Positions 45,647 to 56,261 are shown, counted from the stretch's first letter. The stretch is DNA of 64,000 nucleotides from Porphyromonas gingivicanis JCM 15907 (GCF_000614585.1 NZ_BAKX01000008.1:22996-86995); one strand, 5' to 3'. Numbers and translations are program-made. Notes: a model not told the origin generated them from the letters alone.

Positions 45647-47026
45647 TTACTTAGCAGGTTCTAATTCTACAGTAAAATGACGCATTACAGGAAGTTCCTT
45701 AGTAATTACGTATCCACGGTTGATTTGCTCACGACGGTCATATACATTCTTCACAGCAGCTGCAATAACATCCATGTGATTATTGGTATAAGTACGACGT
45801 GGGATAGCTAAGCGGAGGAGTTCGAGGCGAGGGTAACGATTTTCACGAGTGATAGGATCTCGGTCTGCAAGGATAGAACCGATTTCTACCCCACGTATAC
45901 CAGCTTCGAGGTAAAGTTCGATACCCAGTGTTTGAGCGATGAACTCTTCTTTAGGTACATTGGTAAGGATTTTTTTAGCATCGAGAAAGATAGCGTGACC
46001 TCCTGCGGGGCGTTGGTAGGGGATGCCATACTCATCGAGTTTACGCCCTAAATAAGCCACTTGTTCGATACGAGTTTCGAGGGTGTCGAATTCCGTTCCT
46101 TCATCCAATCCTTGTGCTAAAGCGTTCATTTCACGTCCAGAGAGTCCTCCGTAGGTGATAAATCCTTCATACATCACACAGAACATTTGGCAACGACGCC
46201 ATAGCTCTTGGTCGCGCATAGCCAAGAAACCACCCATGTTTACGATAGCATCTTTCTTGCTGGACATAGTCATAATGTCTCCATAAGAGAGCATTTCGCG
46301 AACGATTTCTTTGATGCTTTTATCTGCATAACCCTCTTCTCTTGTTTTGATGAAGTAAGCATTCTCTGCAAAACGAGCTCCATCGATTTGAAGGGTGATG
46401 CCATATTTACGGCACAATTCGGCTGTTCCCTTGATGTTTTTCATAGAAACAGGTTGACCTCCTGCCGTGTTGTTAGTCAAGGTAAGTACGCAACAAGGAA
46501 TTTTTTCTTTGGGATATTCTTTGAAGACTTTTTCTAACTTTTCGAGGTCCATTTCTCCCTTGAAAGGAATTTCCAACTGGGTGTCGGCTGCCGCATCGAT
46601 GGTACAGTCAATAGCTAAGGCACGGCGGTACTCGATATGTCCTTTAGTGGTGTCGAAGTGAGAGTTGCCGGGTACTACATCTCCCTCTTTAACGATGGTA
46701 GAGTAGAGCACATTCTCTGCCGCACGACCTTGGTGAGTGGGCAAGAAGTATTCAAAACCTAAGATGTTTTGGATAGCATCTTTCATCTTGTAGTAAGAAG
46801 AGGCTCCAGCGTAGCTTTCATCACCGAGCATCATAGCAGACCATTGCTTGTCGCTCATAGCGCCAGTACCAGAGTCGGTCAGTAGGTCGATGAATACGTG
46901 TTCGCTGTGTAGGTTGAAAAGGTTGTACTTAGCCTCTCTAATCCAAGCCTCACGTTCTTGGCGAGTACTTTTCTTGATGTGTTCTACCATTTTTATACGG
47001 TAGGATTCTGAAAAAGGTAGTTCCAT
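45647..47026 (-). CDS. tnaA: Tryptophanase (tryptophan indole-lyase)
   Basis: A 459-residue beta-eliminating lyase that splits tryptophan to indole, pyruvate and ammonia. DLLTDSGTGAMSDKQW, THQGRAAEN and the PLP Lys258 in MSSKKDAIV are present. Tyrosine phenol-lyase is the alternative; IRGVEIGSILADRDP matches tryptophanase where the lyase has its substrate-binding Arg (SMERG), and VMRHFT keeps the tryptophanase His where the lyase has Phe. No TnaC-like leader peptide fits in the roughly 50-nt leader. Indole formation is typical of many Porphyromonas. Confidence 0.92.
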   Translation of the reverse strand: MELPFSESYRIKMVEHIKKSTRQEREAWIREAKYNLFNLHSEHVFIDLLTDSGTGAMSDKQWSAMMLGDESYAGASSYYKMKDAIQNILGFEYFLPTHQGRAAENVLYSTIVKEGDVVPGNSHFDTTKGHIEYRRALAIDCTIDAAADTQLEIPFKGEMDLEKLEKVFKEYPKEKIPCCVLTLTNNTAGGQPVSMKNIKGTAELCRKYGITLQIDGARFAENAYFIKTREEGYADKSIKEIVREMLSYGDIMTMSSKKDAIVNMGGFLAMRDQELWRRCQMFCVMYEGFITYGGLSGREMNALAQGLDEGTEFDTLETRIEQVAYLGRKLDEYGIPYQRPAGGHAIFLDAKKILTNVPKEEFIAQTLGIELYLEAGIRGVEIGSILADRDPITRENRYPRLELLRLAIPRRTYTNNHMDVIAAAVKNVYDRREQINRGYVITKELPVMRHFTVELEPAK

Positions 47027-47082
47027 AGCTTTACTTTTATGTTGCTTTATTATTGATGATTGTATTTTGTAACAAAGTGCTA

Positions 47083-47090
47083 CAAATATA
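47083..47090 (-). promoter_or_regulatory. Promoter -7 element for tnaA
   Basis: TATATTTG on the minus strand fits TAnnTTTG. It begins 4 bp past the copA stop codon and lies 56 bp upstream of tnaA. Confidence 0.45.
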
Positions 47091-47094
47091 CGAA

Positions 47095-49280
47095 CTATTT
47101 GCCGTGCAATCGCTTTTTTAGCAGAAGGCTATTGGAAACCACAGAAAGAGAACTAAAAGCCATAGCAGCTCCCGATAAGGCTGGGGTAATAAAGATGCCC
47201 CAAATCGGGAAGAGGACCCCTGCGGCAATAGGAATAGCTAAAGCATTGTATATAAGAGCCCAAAAGAAATTGAGGCGAATGGTTTTAAGTCCCTGTTCCA
47301 TCATTTGGATTGTTTTGGGAAAGAGGCGTAAATCATGCTTGAGAAAGGTGAGGTCTGCCACCGATATAGCTATATCGCTACCCGAAGCGAAAGAGGCACT
47401 AACATGAGCGTAAGAGAGAGCCTCGCTGTCGTTTATACCATCACCAATCATGGCTACTTTCTCTCCTCTATCAATGGCAGATTGTACAATAGAGAGTTTT
47501 TCGCTCGGTAGAAGTCCTGCATGATACTCTTGTATGCCAGATACAGAGGCAGCATATTGGGCAGATAGCTCGTTGTCTCCTGTTAGTAGCACTACCTTTA
47601 GTCCCATTTTTTGCATATCGGTAATGGCTTCTCTGCTCTCTTCGGTTACTCGATCTTCAATAGTTAGATGCACAATGAGACTATCTTCACATGTCATATA
47701 AACATCTGTTCCAGAAGATGTAGAGAGTGTAGTGCCGACAAAAGAGGCGTTGCCTATGCGGTATTTCTTTCCCTCTAACTCAGCTTCTATCCCCTTTCCT
47801 ACTACCGTGTTGATAGAGGTAAAACTATGTTCCTCTTTATGAGTATCTGCCAGAAACCTACATATAGCATCTGCTAAGGGGTGGGTGCTCTCTCGCTCGA
47901 GCGTGTACAATACCGATTGGTAGAAGGGTTGCTCTTCTGTAGAGATGTGCCACTTTTCACTGACAACCTCGGGCATTCCCGCTGTGATGGTTCCCGTTTT
48001 ATCAAGGAAGACGGTAGTAATATGGGGCAATAGCTCCATAGTGGCAGCTTTGCGGATGAGTATGTGTCGCTTGGCAGTCTCGCCAATGAGAACTGTTAAA
48101 GCTGTGGGAGTGGCTAAACCCAATGCACAGGGGCAGGAAATAACTAATACAGAAACGGCACATCGGATAGCAAAGGAGACAGCATCCGCATCGCCATCTC
48201 CTCCGAAAAAGTACCATAGTAGGAAAGTAAGAAGAGATAGTAAGCCCACAACAGGGACAAAAATAGAGGCAATCTTGTCAGCTATTCTGCGGATAGGAGG
48301 CTTCTCTGTTTCTGCTTTTCGTATGGTCTCTATGATATTACCCAATACTGTCTCGCTACCAACACTTTGAGCTTCCATGGTAAAAGCCCCTGTACCATTG
48401 ATAGTACCTGCATATACTATACTTCCAATTTCTTTCTCCACGGGAATGGGTTCACCACTGATTAATTTTTCGTCTACTGTGGAGCTCCCTTTCGTTACGA
48501 CTCCATCTACGGGTATGGTTTCACCTGCTCTTACTCTTACTTTATCGCCCACCTTGATGAGTTCTACAGGTAGTTCTGTGGCAACCCCATCTCGCATTAC
48601 CATGGCCCACTTGGGTGTGCGGTTAAGAATGGAAGCTATGGCATCGCCCGTTTTTACAGTGGCTTTCTGTTCGAGCCATTTGCCTAATAGTACAAAGGCA
48701 GGTATCATCACTGTCGCATCGAAATAGAGGTGTGCATCTTGGCAGGTAAGAGAGAATGCCACAGAGCAATGTTACCTGCAATAAAAGATACGGTAGTACT
48801 CAGAGAGACGAGTGTATCCATCGAGAATATCCCATGCCGTAATTGTTTCAGTGCTGCGATGTGAAAGCGAGAGGCGAATATAAAAAAAACGGCAGTTGCA
48901 GGAAGCAACATGCCTATTCGGTGGAGTGTTTCAGACCAATGCCACCACATCATAACCATCATTACGATAGTGGATATGCCAGCTCCGATAGTATCCAAAC
49001 GCATACGTTTAAGCTCTTTTTCTTGAGCTTTACGCCTACGTTCATTAAGTTCTTGTCCTGTGTCTGCCGTGATGAGTTCGAAGCCGATATCTTTTACTCT
49101 CTGAGCAATTTCTTCTATTCCGATAAGTTCGTCTTTATAGTCTACATGTAACATTCGTTCGTTGTAGAGGACATTGGCTTCTTCTATGCCAGCCACTTTA
49201 TCTAAAGCCTGCTCTATTTTTTGTGCACAGGCGGTACAGTGCATCCCGATAACGGGGAAGGAACGCCTTGTAAGTTTCAT
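47095..49280 (-). CDS. copA: Copper-exporting P1B-type ATPase, frame broken
   Basis: About 728 residues after repair. N-terminal metal-binding domain with GMHCTAC (residues 12-18), CPC in the sixth transmembrane segment (SCPCALGLATPTAL), phosphorylation site Asp427 in DKTGT, HPLADAI, and GDGINDSEAL near the end. It pumps Cu(I) out of the cytoplasm. The frame breaks at 48739-48740, where CCAAG would be CCAAAG (giving PAKDAHLYFDA). The first transmembrane pair lies before the break. It overlaps the ketopantoate reductase gene by 4 bp. A base-calling error is likely. Confidence 0.93.
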
Positions 49281-50227
49281 TTCCCTATTCGTTTTAGTAT
49301 GGCTTGATACATTTTTTTATAGGTAGGTACTTCTATATGGTACTCCTCTGCTTTTCGTACCACATAACCCACCAAACTGTCGATTTCGGATTGATGTTCG
49401 GCAAGTATGTCGGAGTGCATAGAAGTGGTAGCTTCTCTGGGCATTTTTAGTACCATATTGTATGCTTTTTCTTCGAGCATAGAGTCTTTTTCCCACCCTG
49501 CCACTCGGTAAAGAGAGGCTATTTCCTGGAGTAGGGATCTAAACTCCTTATCATACTCTTCCTGTACTTTACCGATAGGAGCATCGAAATAGGTTGTTGC
49601 CACGGCAGAGGGGGAGAGCATCAAGTATTTCTCGCGCAGAGATTGTGCCATCTCTTGGTACAAACGGCACTTGATGCCCGATGCTTTGAGTAGTGTGTAG
49701 AGCCATTCGGCGCGCTCTATAGCTATCAAATCTATTGAGTGAGTCAGTGTGCTGTCAAGTCCGAATTTTAGTAAGTTTTCATCCGAACGCACCGAAATAG
49801 TGCCACAAGAACGCCTACCCGTTATATGACAAACAGCAGGGAGGATAAGATTGTTGGGTAAAGCCTCCTGTATAAGAGGGGGTACATCTAATCCATTGTG
49901 CATCGGTATAACGATGGTAGCGGGTGTTAGTATAGGTGCTAACTGCTCTAAGTTTTCTAAAGCATTGTAGCTTTTCGTTGCTAAAAAGAGATAGTCTGCT
50001 TTAGGCAAAAGAGTGCTATCGGCTGTGGCAAGAGTAGGATGAGCATACAAATCTATCGAAGGAGATAGAAGGTGTAACCCATACTGCTTGACGCTTTCCA
50101 AATGTTCTCCCTCTCTCATAAAGAAGAAAACATTTACCGACTGTAAATTTTGAGCATAAGCTGCCAGCATACCTCCATAGTAGCCTCCAATGGCTCCGAT
50201 GCCCGATATAATTATGTTACAAGCCAT
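49277..50227 (-). CDS. panE: 2-dehydropantoate 2-reductase family protein
   Basis: A 316-residue NAD(P)-dependent reductase of the ketopantoate reductase family. GxGxxG is in ISGIGAIGGYYGG (residues 7-19), followed by the substrate domain with TKSYNALENLEQL, VIPMHNGLD, and the C-terminal helical domain (SMHSDILAEHQSEIDSLVGYVV) with the conserved Ser/Asp/Glu. ATG at 50227 is chosen; the open frame continues upstream into the GntR gene. It may make pantoate for coenzyme A, or reduce another 2-oxo acid. It is coupled to copA by a 4-bp overlap. Confidence 0.85.
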   Translation of the reverse strand: MACNIIISGIGAIGGYYGGMLAAYAQNLQSVNVFFFMREGEHLESVKQYGLHLLSPSIDLYAHPTLATADSTLLPKADYLFLATKSYNALENLEQLAPILTPATIVIPMHNGLDVPPLIQEALPNNLILPAVCHITGRRSCGTISVRSDENLLKFGLDSTLTHSIDLIAIERAEWLYTLLKASGIKCRLYQEMAQSLREKYLMLSPSAVATTYFDAPIGKVQEEYDKEFRSLLQEIASLYRVAGWEKDSMLEEKAYNMVLKMPREATTSMHSDILAEHQSEIDSLVGYVVRKAEEYHIEVPTYKKMYQAILKRIGK

Positions 50228-50243
50228 ATTTTCCCTTTCGTTA

Positions 50244-50642
50244 TCACTGTTCTTTACTATTGTCTGTAGTCTCCTCTTTCCAAGAGCGATAGCTCCTTTG
50301 AATTGCTTCTGTACCATCCTCTTCGGAGATGTGTAAAAGATGCATTTCCTTAACGATGGAGGGTACGATATCTTTGAAAAAGATGTTTCTTCGGAGAGCA
50401 AGAACACGCTCTAAAGCTCCTTCGCAAACAAAGAAACCTACTCCCAACTGAGAGGCTATAAGCCCCCCAGCGATGAGCTGTTCGTAGGCTTTTACCACTG
50501 TATTGGGGTTTACCTCAAGGTTGGCTGCCATCTCTCGAACAGAGGGGATTTTTTCTCCGGGTTTGTATCTCCCTACTAAAATAGCATCTCGTATCTGATC
50601 TGCAATCTGTAGGAATATAGATTGTGGATGTATAGGGTTCAT
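50244..50642 (-). CDS. GntR-family transcriptional regulator, YtrA subfamily
   Basis: A 132-residue regulator. The winged-helix DNA-binding domain occupies residues 9-75 (QIADQIRDAILVGRYKPGEKIPSVREMAANLEVNPNTVVKAYEQL, shown in parts: PSVREMA, VNPNTVVKAY). The effector domain is very short, as in the YtrA subfamily. Such regulators usually repress their own operon with ABC-transporter genes, as here. Overlaps the permease stop by 4 bp. Confidence 0.92.
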   Translation of the reverse strand: MNPIHPQSIFLQIADQIRDAILVGRYKPGEKIPSVREMAANLEVNPNTVVKAYEQLIAGGLIASQLGVGFFVCEGALERVLALRRNIFFKDIVPSIVKEMHLLHISEEDGTEAIQRSYRSWKEETTDNSKEQ

Positions 50643-51406
50643 TTGATTTGTTTGCGTTTAAGGATATGGTAGCCGAGAAATAGGAAGAGGATAGAGAGGA
50701 ATAGGTTGAATAGCAAGAAGAGCAGTAGAGCCGTCTCTGATGAAAATACTTCGGAAGTAGTGAAAATGATAGGAGACATAGAGGGAACTATAATCAAGAA
50801 GAGGGTCGCTACCAAGATGCCCGTTATAGCTTTAGAGAAGAAGATTTGAGACACCATATAGGTCGAAAAGGAGAGCAGAAGGTAAGAGATAATGTAAAAG
50901 ACCCCTCCCCAAAATCGAGGTATTTTCCCGCTATTAACACTAATGTTAGCAAAGAAACGCCCCCAATCTGCGAATTGATTTTCTAAACAACCCGGTGCTA
51001 AAAGAGCTAGAGTGGTAGAGGAGAAGAGCCCTATAAAAAGGGCTAACACAATGTAGAATAGTGCAATGATAAAAAAGGTAGCATATTTCTCTCCTACACT
51101 GGAAGGAATGAGGGTATAGGGTTCTGTTTGAGATTTGTGTACTGTCTTATTAAGCCAAACAAGATAGGTAATAAAGAGGCCTCCGAGAGATGCGAAAGTA
51201 TTACTTATCAATAAAGGATCGTAGCGCAATCCCTCTGCCCATTCACTATAATCTTTACCAAATATAAGAGGTAAGAGGCGCACTCCCCATAGTACAAGTA
51301 ATAGCACCAAAGAGGCTTTGAGTAAAGACCGGTGTTGCAACGTCCACTCTCTCTTGAGCAGAAGACCGATACGTTGGATTGAGTGGGTAGAATATTGTGG
51401 GTTCAT
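50639..51406 (-). CDS. ABC-transporter membrane protein
   Basis: A 255-residue protein with about six hydrophobic segments (LVLLLVLWGVRLL, FIIALFYIVLALFIGLF and others). No family name is evident. It lies between an ABC ATPase and a YtrA-type GntR gene, which marks it as the permease of that system. The substrate is unknown. Confidence 0.82.
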   Translation of the reverse strand: MNPQYSTHSIQRIGLLLKREWTLQHRSLLKASLVLLLVLWGVRLLPLIFGKDYSEWAEGLRYDPLLISNTFASLGGLFITYLVWLNKTVHKSQTEPYTLIPSSVGEKYATFFIIALFYIVLALFIGLFSSTTLALLAPGCLENQFADWGRFFANISVNSGKIPRFWGGVFYIISYLLLSFSTYMVSQIFFSKAITGILVATLFLIIVPSMSPIIFTTSEVFSSETALLLFLLFNLFLSILFLFLGYHILKRKQIK

Positions 51407-51433
51407 AGGTATATTTTGTTAAGAGGTATGAGT

Positions 51434-52285
51434 CTATTGTTTATTCTGTTTGTTAAGGAGGGAGAGCATCTTTTCCTGCTCGGCAACCATGCCGTTAAAG
51501 AAAAGTTCCATAGAGAAATTGTCGGTTTCTTGTGGAGTTTCGTTTTCAAAAATACCGATACTACCCATTAGAGATTTCTCTTGGTAGATAAGTTTGTCAG
51601 GATTTCCCTCCATAACAGGTTGAAACGAGAAGTATTTACACAAATTGTAAATGGTCTCATTGCAGACTACTTTGTTGTTGTCTAAGAGTACCAATCGGTC
51701 AATAAGTTGCTCTAAATCTCTTACTTGATGCGTGCTTATGATAATAGTCTGTTCTTCTGTGGTGTATTGAGCTATCAACCGGCGAAAGGCAGATTTAGAC
51801 GGAATATCCAAGCCGTTTGTAGGTTCGTCCAAGAGAAGTACGGGAGTTCGTAGCGAGAGAGCCAAAGCTATAACTGCCTTTTTCTTCTGTCCCTGCGATA
51901 CCTTACCCAAGTTCATCTTCCAGTTAAGGTCGAACTCTCGTATAAGTTTTTCGGCTATTTCAGTAGAGTAATTGGGATAGAAAGGGGTGATTATATTGAA
52001 GTACTCCTTAATCGTAATCGAGGGGCATACAACCTCTTCGGGAAGAAGGAATATCTGACTCAGAAATGCCACCTCTCTCTCGGACGGATTCTTGCCGTCT
52101 ACGGAGATTTTGCCCCAACCACAGAGGAGTTGCCCCGTGATGAGTTTGAGTAGCGTGCTTTTGCCCTCTCCATTGCGACCTAAGAGACCAACGATAGTTC
52201 CCTTGGGGAGCTCAAGGTTTAGATGTTCGAAGAGATTTTTCGACCGCTTGTAGCAAAAAGCCATGTTTTCTATTTGTATCATCAT
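51434..52285 (-). CDS. ABC-transporter ATP-binding protein
   Basis: A 283-residue ATPase. Walker A GRNGEGKS (36-43), signature VSQGQKKK, Walker B VLLLDEPTNGLD, and an H-loop in ISTHQVRDLEQL. About 60 extra residues at the C-terminus have no known domain. First gene of the ABC ATPase-permease-GntR-PanE-CopA run; the promoter element is at 52341-52348. Confidence 0.94.
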   Translation of the reverse strand: MMIQIENMAFCYKRSKNLFEHLNLELPKGTIVGLLGRNGEGKSTLLKLITGQLLCGWGKISVDGKNPSEREVAFLSQIFLLPEEVVCPSITIKEYFNIITPFYPNYSTEIAEKLIREFDLNWKMNLGKVSQGQKKKAVIALALSLRTPVLLLDEPTNGLDIPSKSAFRRLIAQYTTEEQTIIISTHQVRDLEQLIDRLVLLDNNKVVCNETIYNLCKYFSFQPVMEGNPDKLIYQEKSLMGSIGIFENETPQETDNFSMELFFNGMVAEQEKMLSLLNKQNKQ

Positions 52286-52340
52286 GATCTTATATCTACT
52301 ATTAGGGTTTGTTTTGCTGTTTTATTGTAATAGTACAGCG

Positions 52341-52348
52341 CAAAGATA
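52341..52348 (-). promoter_or_regulatory. Promoter -7 element for the ABC-GntR-panE-copA run
   Basis: TATCTTTG on the minus strand fits TAnnTTTG and lies 55 bp upstream of the ATPase start codon. Confidence 0.55.
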
Positions 52349-52523
52349 CAATAATAATTGTAGCAAACAAATCTTTTCTCTTTGCTCTTAGAATAAAATT
52401 GGGCATCTTTAGGTTCGTTTCTATTTGCGAATAAAGATTATTACACAGAGCTGTACACTTTCTTTAAGTATTGACTTTTCTCTTATGGGATTTTATTTGC
52501 CTTACTCTCTTGTAGGGTAGAAG

Positions 52524-52611
52524 TTACTCGCACTATACCTTTGACCAAAAAGCATTAACCCTTTTGCCTGCAACCCTCTGTGTAAACAGTTACAACCATT
52601 ATACCTATTAA
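52524..52611. repeat. 22-bp tandem repeat array, copy D
   Basis: About four units, starting near 52524, 52546, 52568 and 52590. Three have reversed cores (ACTATACC, GCATTAACC, CCATTATACC). The third unit is the divergent type (CAACCCTCTGTGTAAACAG), which shares CTCTGTGT with unit 3 of array A and resembles unit 3 of array C. It lies between the ABC operon promoter and the LRR-protein gene. A 27-codon frame at 52643-52726 lies next to it and is probably not a gene. Confidence 0.7.
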
Positions 52612-52743
52612 AGCTATATGTATAGAACTTTCAACAAGCAGTATGGAATGCTCTATTTATACAAAAGAAGAGGAAGCCGAAGTTTTCCCTCGACTCCCTC
52701 TCTCTGAGGTTAATGAAGATGCTTGAGATGCCTCTTCCTATGG

Positions 52744-55700
52744 TTAGAAAATAGTTTTAACGACCTTGAAGTCTGCCGAAGCTCTGTCTTGACACACAAT
52801 GATGAAACTTCCCTCTAAATTGTCTGTAAGGCGGGTTTCGTGAGAGTCTATCTCATAAGATTTTACGAGGGAACCATCGGTAGTGTAGATGCTTACGACA
52901 GCTTTTTCGTAAGGAGAGTGCAAGTGAACCCGACCAGCCGACTTCCATACCACTAAAGTGGCAGTATTATAGATATCGAGTAGGGCTGTGTTACACCCGC
53001 TTCCATCACCTTTTATAGCAGGCTTCCAATTCCTTTCTTCGGCAATAGTCGTTTTACTTCCCTTGGCTTCACTATCGTTTTTATCACCATTATAAAGATT
53101 GATTTTTGCAGATGGAGCGTTGAGTAGGTAGTTGCTTGTAAATAGCGTTGAGTTCGCAGGCGGTCATTCCATTCTCGACCACTCCTAACATATTGAGCTT
53201 AGGGTTCTTGGAAAGGTCTAACTTGTGAATGTTATTCTTGCGGATGTTGAATATCTCAAGTTGGGGGAGTTCAGCGGTTGAAATCTCGGTTAGTTTATTA
53301 GAACCCAAATCAAGGCTTCGGAGACTATCTGCCTTAACAAAATTGATGCTACTTAACTGGTTATTTGCCAGAGAAACAATTGCTAAAGAGTCTGGGGTAG
53401 AGGGGAATTTTACTTCAGATAGTTGGTTGTTTTTCGCCTGTAGTAAGTAGAGCTTCGAATTCTTTGAAAGATCAAGAGATTTTAATTCGTTGCTATTCGT
53501 CCACAATTTATTAAGCTCTTTGAGGTGGGATACAGACAATTCCTTAAGCCCACAAGAACTTACACTCAATGTAGAGATGTTGAGGTTTTTAGAGAGGTCA
53601 ATTTTTTTTAGCTCTGGGTTTTTTAATAGTGCAATATCCTTGAGATTTTTAGCTACTGAAATATCTAAAGATTTGAGGTTGTTTTGCATAGCGTATAGAG
53701 TCTCCAAGTTTGGAGAAACTATGTGTAGCCTTTCTATTTTATTTTCCGAGCAATCAATCTCGATAAGTTTGTTGAAATGAGTAAGGTCTAACTCTCTGAT
53801 TTGATTTTTTGCACAAAGAAGTTCTTCTAATGGGGCATCTGTAGGGATATTGAGAGAGGTTAAAGAGCATTCATTTACAATAACGTGCTTTAGCTTATGA
53901 CAATTGGAAAAATCAATGGAAGAGATTTTGCTCATTCGGGCACAGTCGAAATACTCAAGGTTAGGGCACTTGCTTATGTCTATTTTGTTGAGGAAATTGC
54001 CCGAACCAACAAAGCGTATCAACTTAGTACAGTTCGTAATATCAATTTCTTTTAATGTATTTGAGAAAAATTCTACATTAAGCAAATTGACAGATTGGGT
54101 AAGGTCAAGCTCGGACAGATAGTTAAACTCTGCTTGTAACACTTCTAACTGAGGAGCTTTTGTAACATCGAGTTTGGAAAGTTTATTTCCGATGCAGTTC
54201 AATTTGGTAATATCCCCTTTGATATGGAGTACTTTTCCTTTGAGTTCCGATTTGAGTTCGGTATAGTCTTTGCCAATTGTGTAGTCTACCCAATTCCCAT
54301 CTCCCCAGTCTATGCTGACCTCTGTTCCTTCGTTTGCAGAGGCTACAGCAAAGGAAAGTTCACCTCCACTCTGTACAGTTTCAGCATCAATTACACTGCT
54401 ACTCTCTTTTTTATCTTCCAGTACGATGCCACATGATTGTAGGATAGACATTTTGTAGGGGAGGTTGTCGTAATTGTAAATAGAGGCTACCAACTTGTAT
54501 TTCCCCGATTCGTAACCCTCTATTTGTAAGGCTTCTGTGCTAAAAGAGTAGGTGTAATCATCATTGACACTTAAGGGAAGGCCTTCAAGAGGAGTAAGCA
54601 TTTTGACTAACTTTTGAAATACGGGTGCGTCGGCATCGGGATAAGAGTCGTTCTCATCAAGAGAGGGCAGAGGTGTATTTTCTACGAGGTATAGGTTTAG
54701 ATATAAATCATCTTTGGTAGACTGTTTAGAAATTTCTCCTGTTACCTTGAAGATGAATTTACCCGACTCGTCTTTTGTGATAGAAGGAGCCATTTTGGCA
54801 AAGGCTGGATTGTAAAAACTGCGTTGGAAAAGGAAGTCGAATACATCAGTAAATCGTCCAATTTTAAGAGATGGGGTATAGATAGAGAGGTCTTTTAACC
54901 TAAAATCGTTGTTGAGCATACCATAAGGTGTCATCAAATTACGATTGAGCATCACTCTGGGAATGCTATCTATGCGGAATAGTTTTGCCAGCTCCGAGGC
55001 TGTTGGAACCGAGGAACTAAAAAACTTAGAATTAGGAGAGCTTACATAGGATACGACTTCAAAGCGATTGGCTTGTTGTGTCGATTGGCACAGTTTCGCC
55101 ATTGATAGGATAATAGTCTTATATTTTTCATAGGCTTCCTTATCCTTAGGATTGACAAATAGCTCGATATAATGGGTGGGCCTTCTGTAGGTCCCATTTA
55201 TGTAGTAGCGCCTGAATATTTTGGCTCGCTCGCCCAAATCGACTTCAATATCGTTAATCTTATGAGGTTTGATTGTGATGAGGTGTGTTTGAGTATCTCG
55301 AGGAGTTTCGAAGGTGATGAACCCCTCTCCATCTTGCATTTCTTGACCAGGCATCAGTTGGAGGTCATTTTTGGTCTTGTACTTTACATTTTGCTTGTCG
55401 TTATCGAACCAATAGGCAAATTCGATTTTGTTTATCGTTTCCTCTGTATGATTGTCCATATAGAAAACGTAGAAAATAGGGTCAGGCTCACTTTGTCCCT
55501 CTTTGATAGGATAATAGCATTGACCATACAAATCATCAAAAACGACTTTGTCGTAGGGACCCACTTCTTTTTCCTTGATAGGTAGAATGTTGGCAAACTT
55601 TAGCCCCCGTATTTGGGTCGATTGGTAGGAGGTAACAAGACTCTCAGGGACATAGAGTTTAACACTTTTCATCAGAGCATAATCTACAAAATTGCCCCCT

Positions 55701-56131
55701 ACTTTGGGAATAGTAGGCATGGGGAGCGTTATAGACTCGAGGGATGTACATTTGGAGAATGCCCCTCTTACAATACTTTTCAAACTCTTAGGAAGAGTAA
55801 TATGCTTCAGAGTTGAGGTGTAGGAGAGAGCTGTGGTTAGCTCGTCTGCTTTGTAGTCGATGTAGTTATCCTCATCGTTGTAAGACTCAATAGAAGTCTC
55901 CGAAATATCAAGAGATACTATTGATCTGCAATACTCTTTGAGCCACAATAAATCTAATTGATTTATCTTGCCTGTCACGATAACTTCTGTAGCAGAACTA
56001 TGGGTCTTAAATAAGTTTTTGCCACTTCCTGCTTCGGAAATGTTGATTTTTATTGGAGTGGCGGAAAGAGAAAACAACATTCCATTGACTATAGCCACTA
56101 AGAGGAGGTAAATACTTTTTCGCATAAACAT
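52744..56131 (-). CDS. Secreted leucine-rich-repeat protein with T9SS C-terminal domain, frame broken
   Basis: About 1129 residues after repair. A signal peptide (KSIYLLLVAIVNGMLFSLSA) is followed by a BspA-type LRR (about residues 50-185, with KHITLPKSLKSI and SLESITLP), a central beta-rich part (about 190-600) without known domain, a short SIDWGDGNW segment, and 14 or so internalin-like repeats (about 630-990, e.g. LDLSKNSKLYLLQAKNNQLS). The last 130 residues, in another frame, read AKINLYNGDKNDSEAKG and end in a sorting domain (VVSIYTTDGSLVKSYEI). The break near 53122-53126 needs two added bases (for example ACTCTC read as ACTC). Likely surface adhesin. Confidence 0.85.
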
Positions 56132-56253
56132 ATTTTTTAGAAGATAATATTGTTAGTTAATACTTGGTTGTTTCATGAGTAGGGGATGCTTTATTGTTAC
56201 TGGAGGCAAGATTGTCTTTTGCTGCTATAACCTATGACTTAAAGCAATGGGTA

Positions 56254-56261
56254 CAAATTTA
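56254..56261 (-). promoter_or_regulatory. Possible promoter -7 element for the LRR-protein gene
   Basis: TAAATTTG on the minus strand fits TAnnTTTG, 123 bp upstream of the start. The rest of the 540-bp gap up to nqrA holds no gene I can see. Confidence 0.3.

Noticed and set aside
45647..47026. Tyrosine phenol-lyase
   Set aside because: The Arg that binds the phenol substrate's carboxylate in that enzyme is replaced by the tryptophanase-type VEIGS segment, and the C-terminal His of tryptophanase is kept.
47027..47082. TnaC-type leader peptide before tnaA
   Set aside because: No ATG-initiated frame with the required Trp and Pro fits in the short leader.
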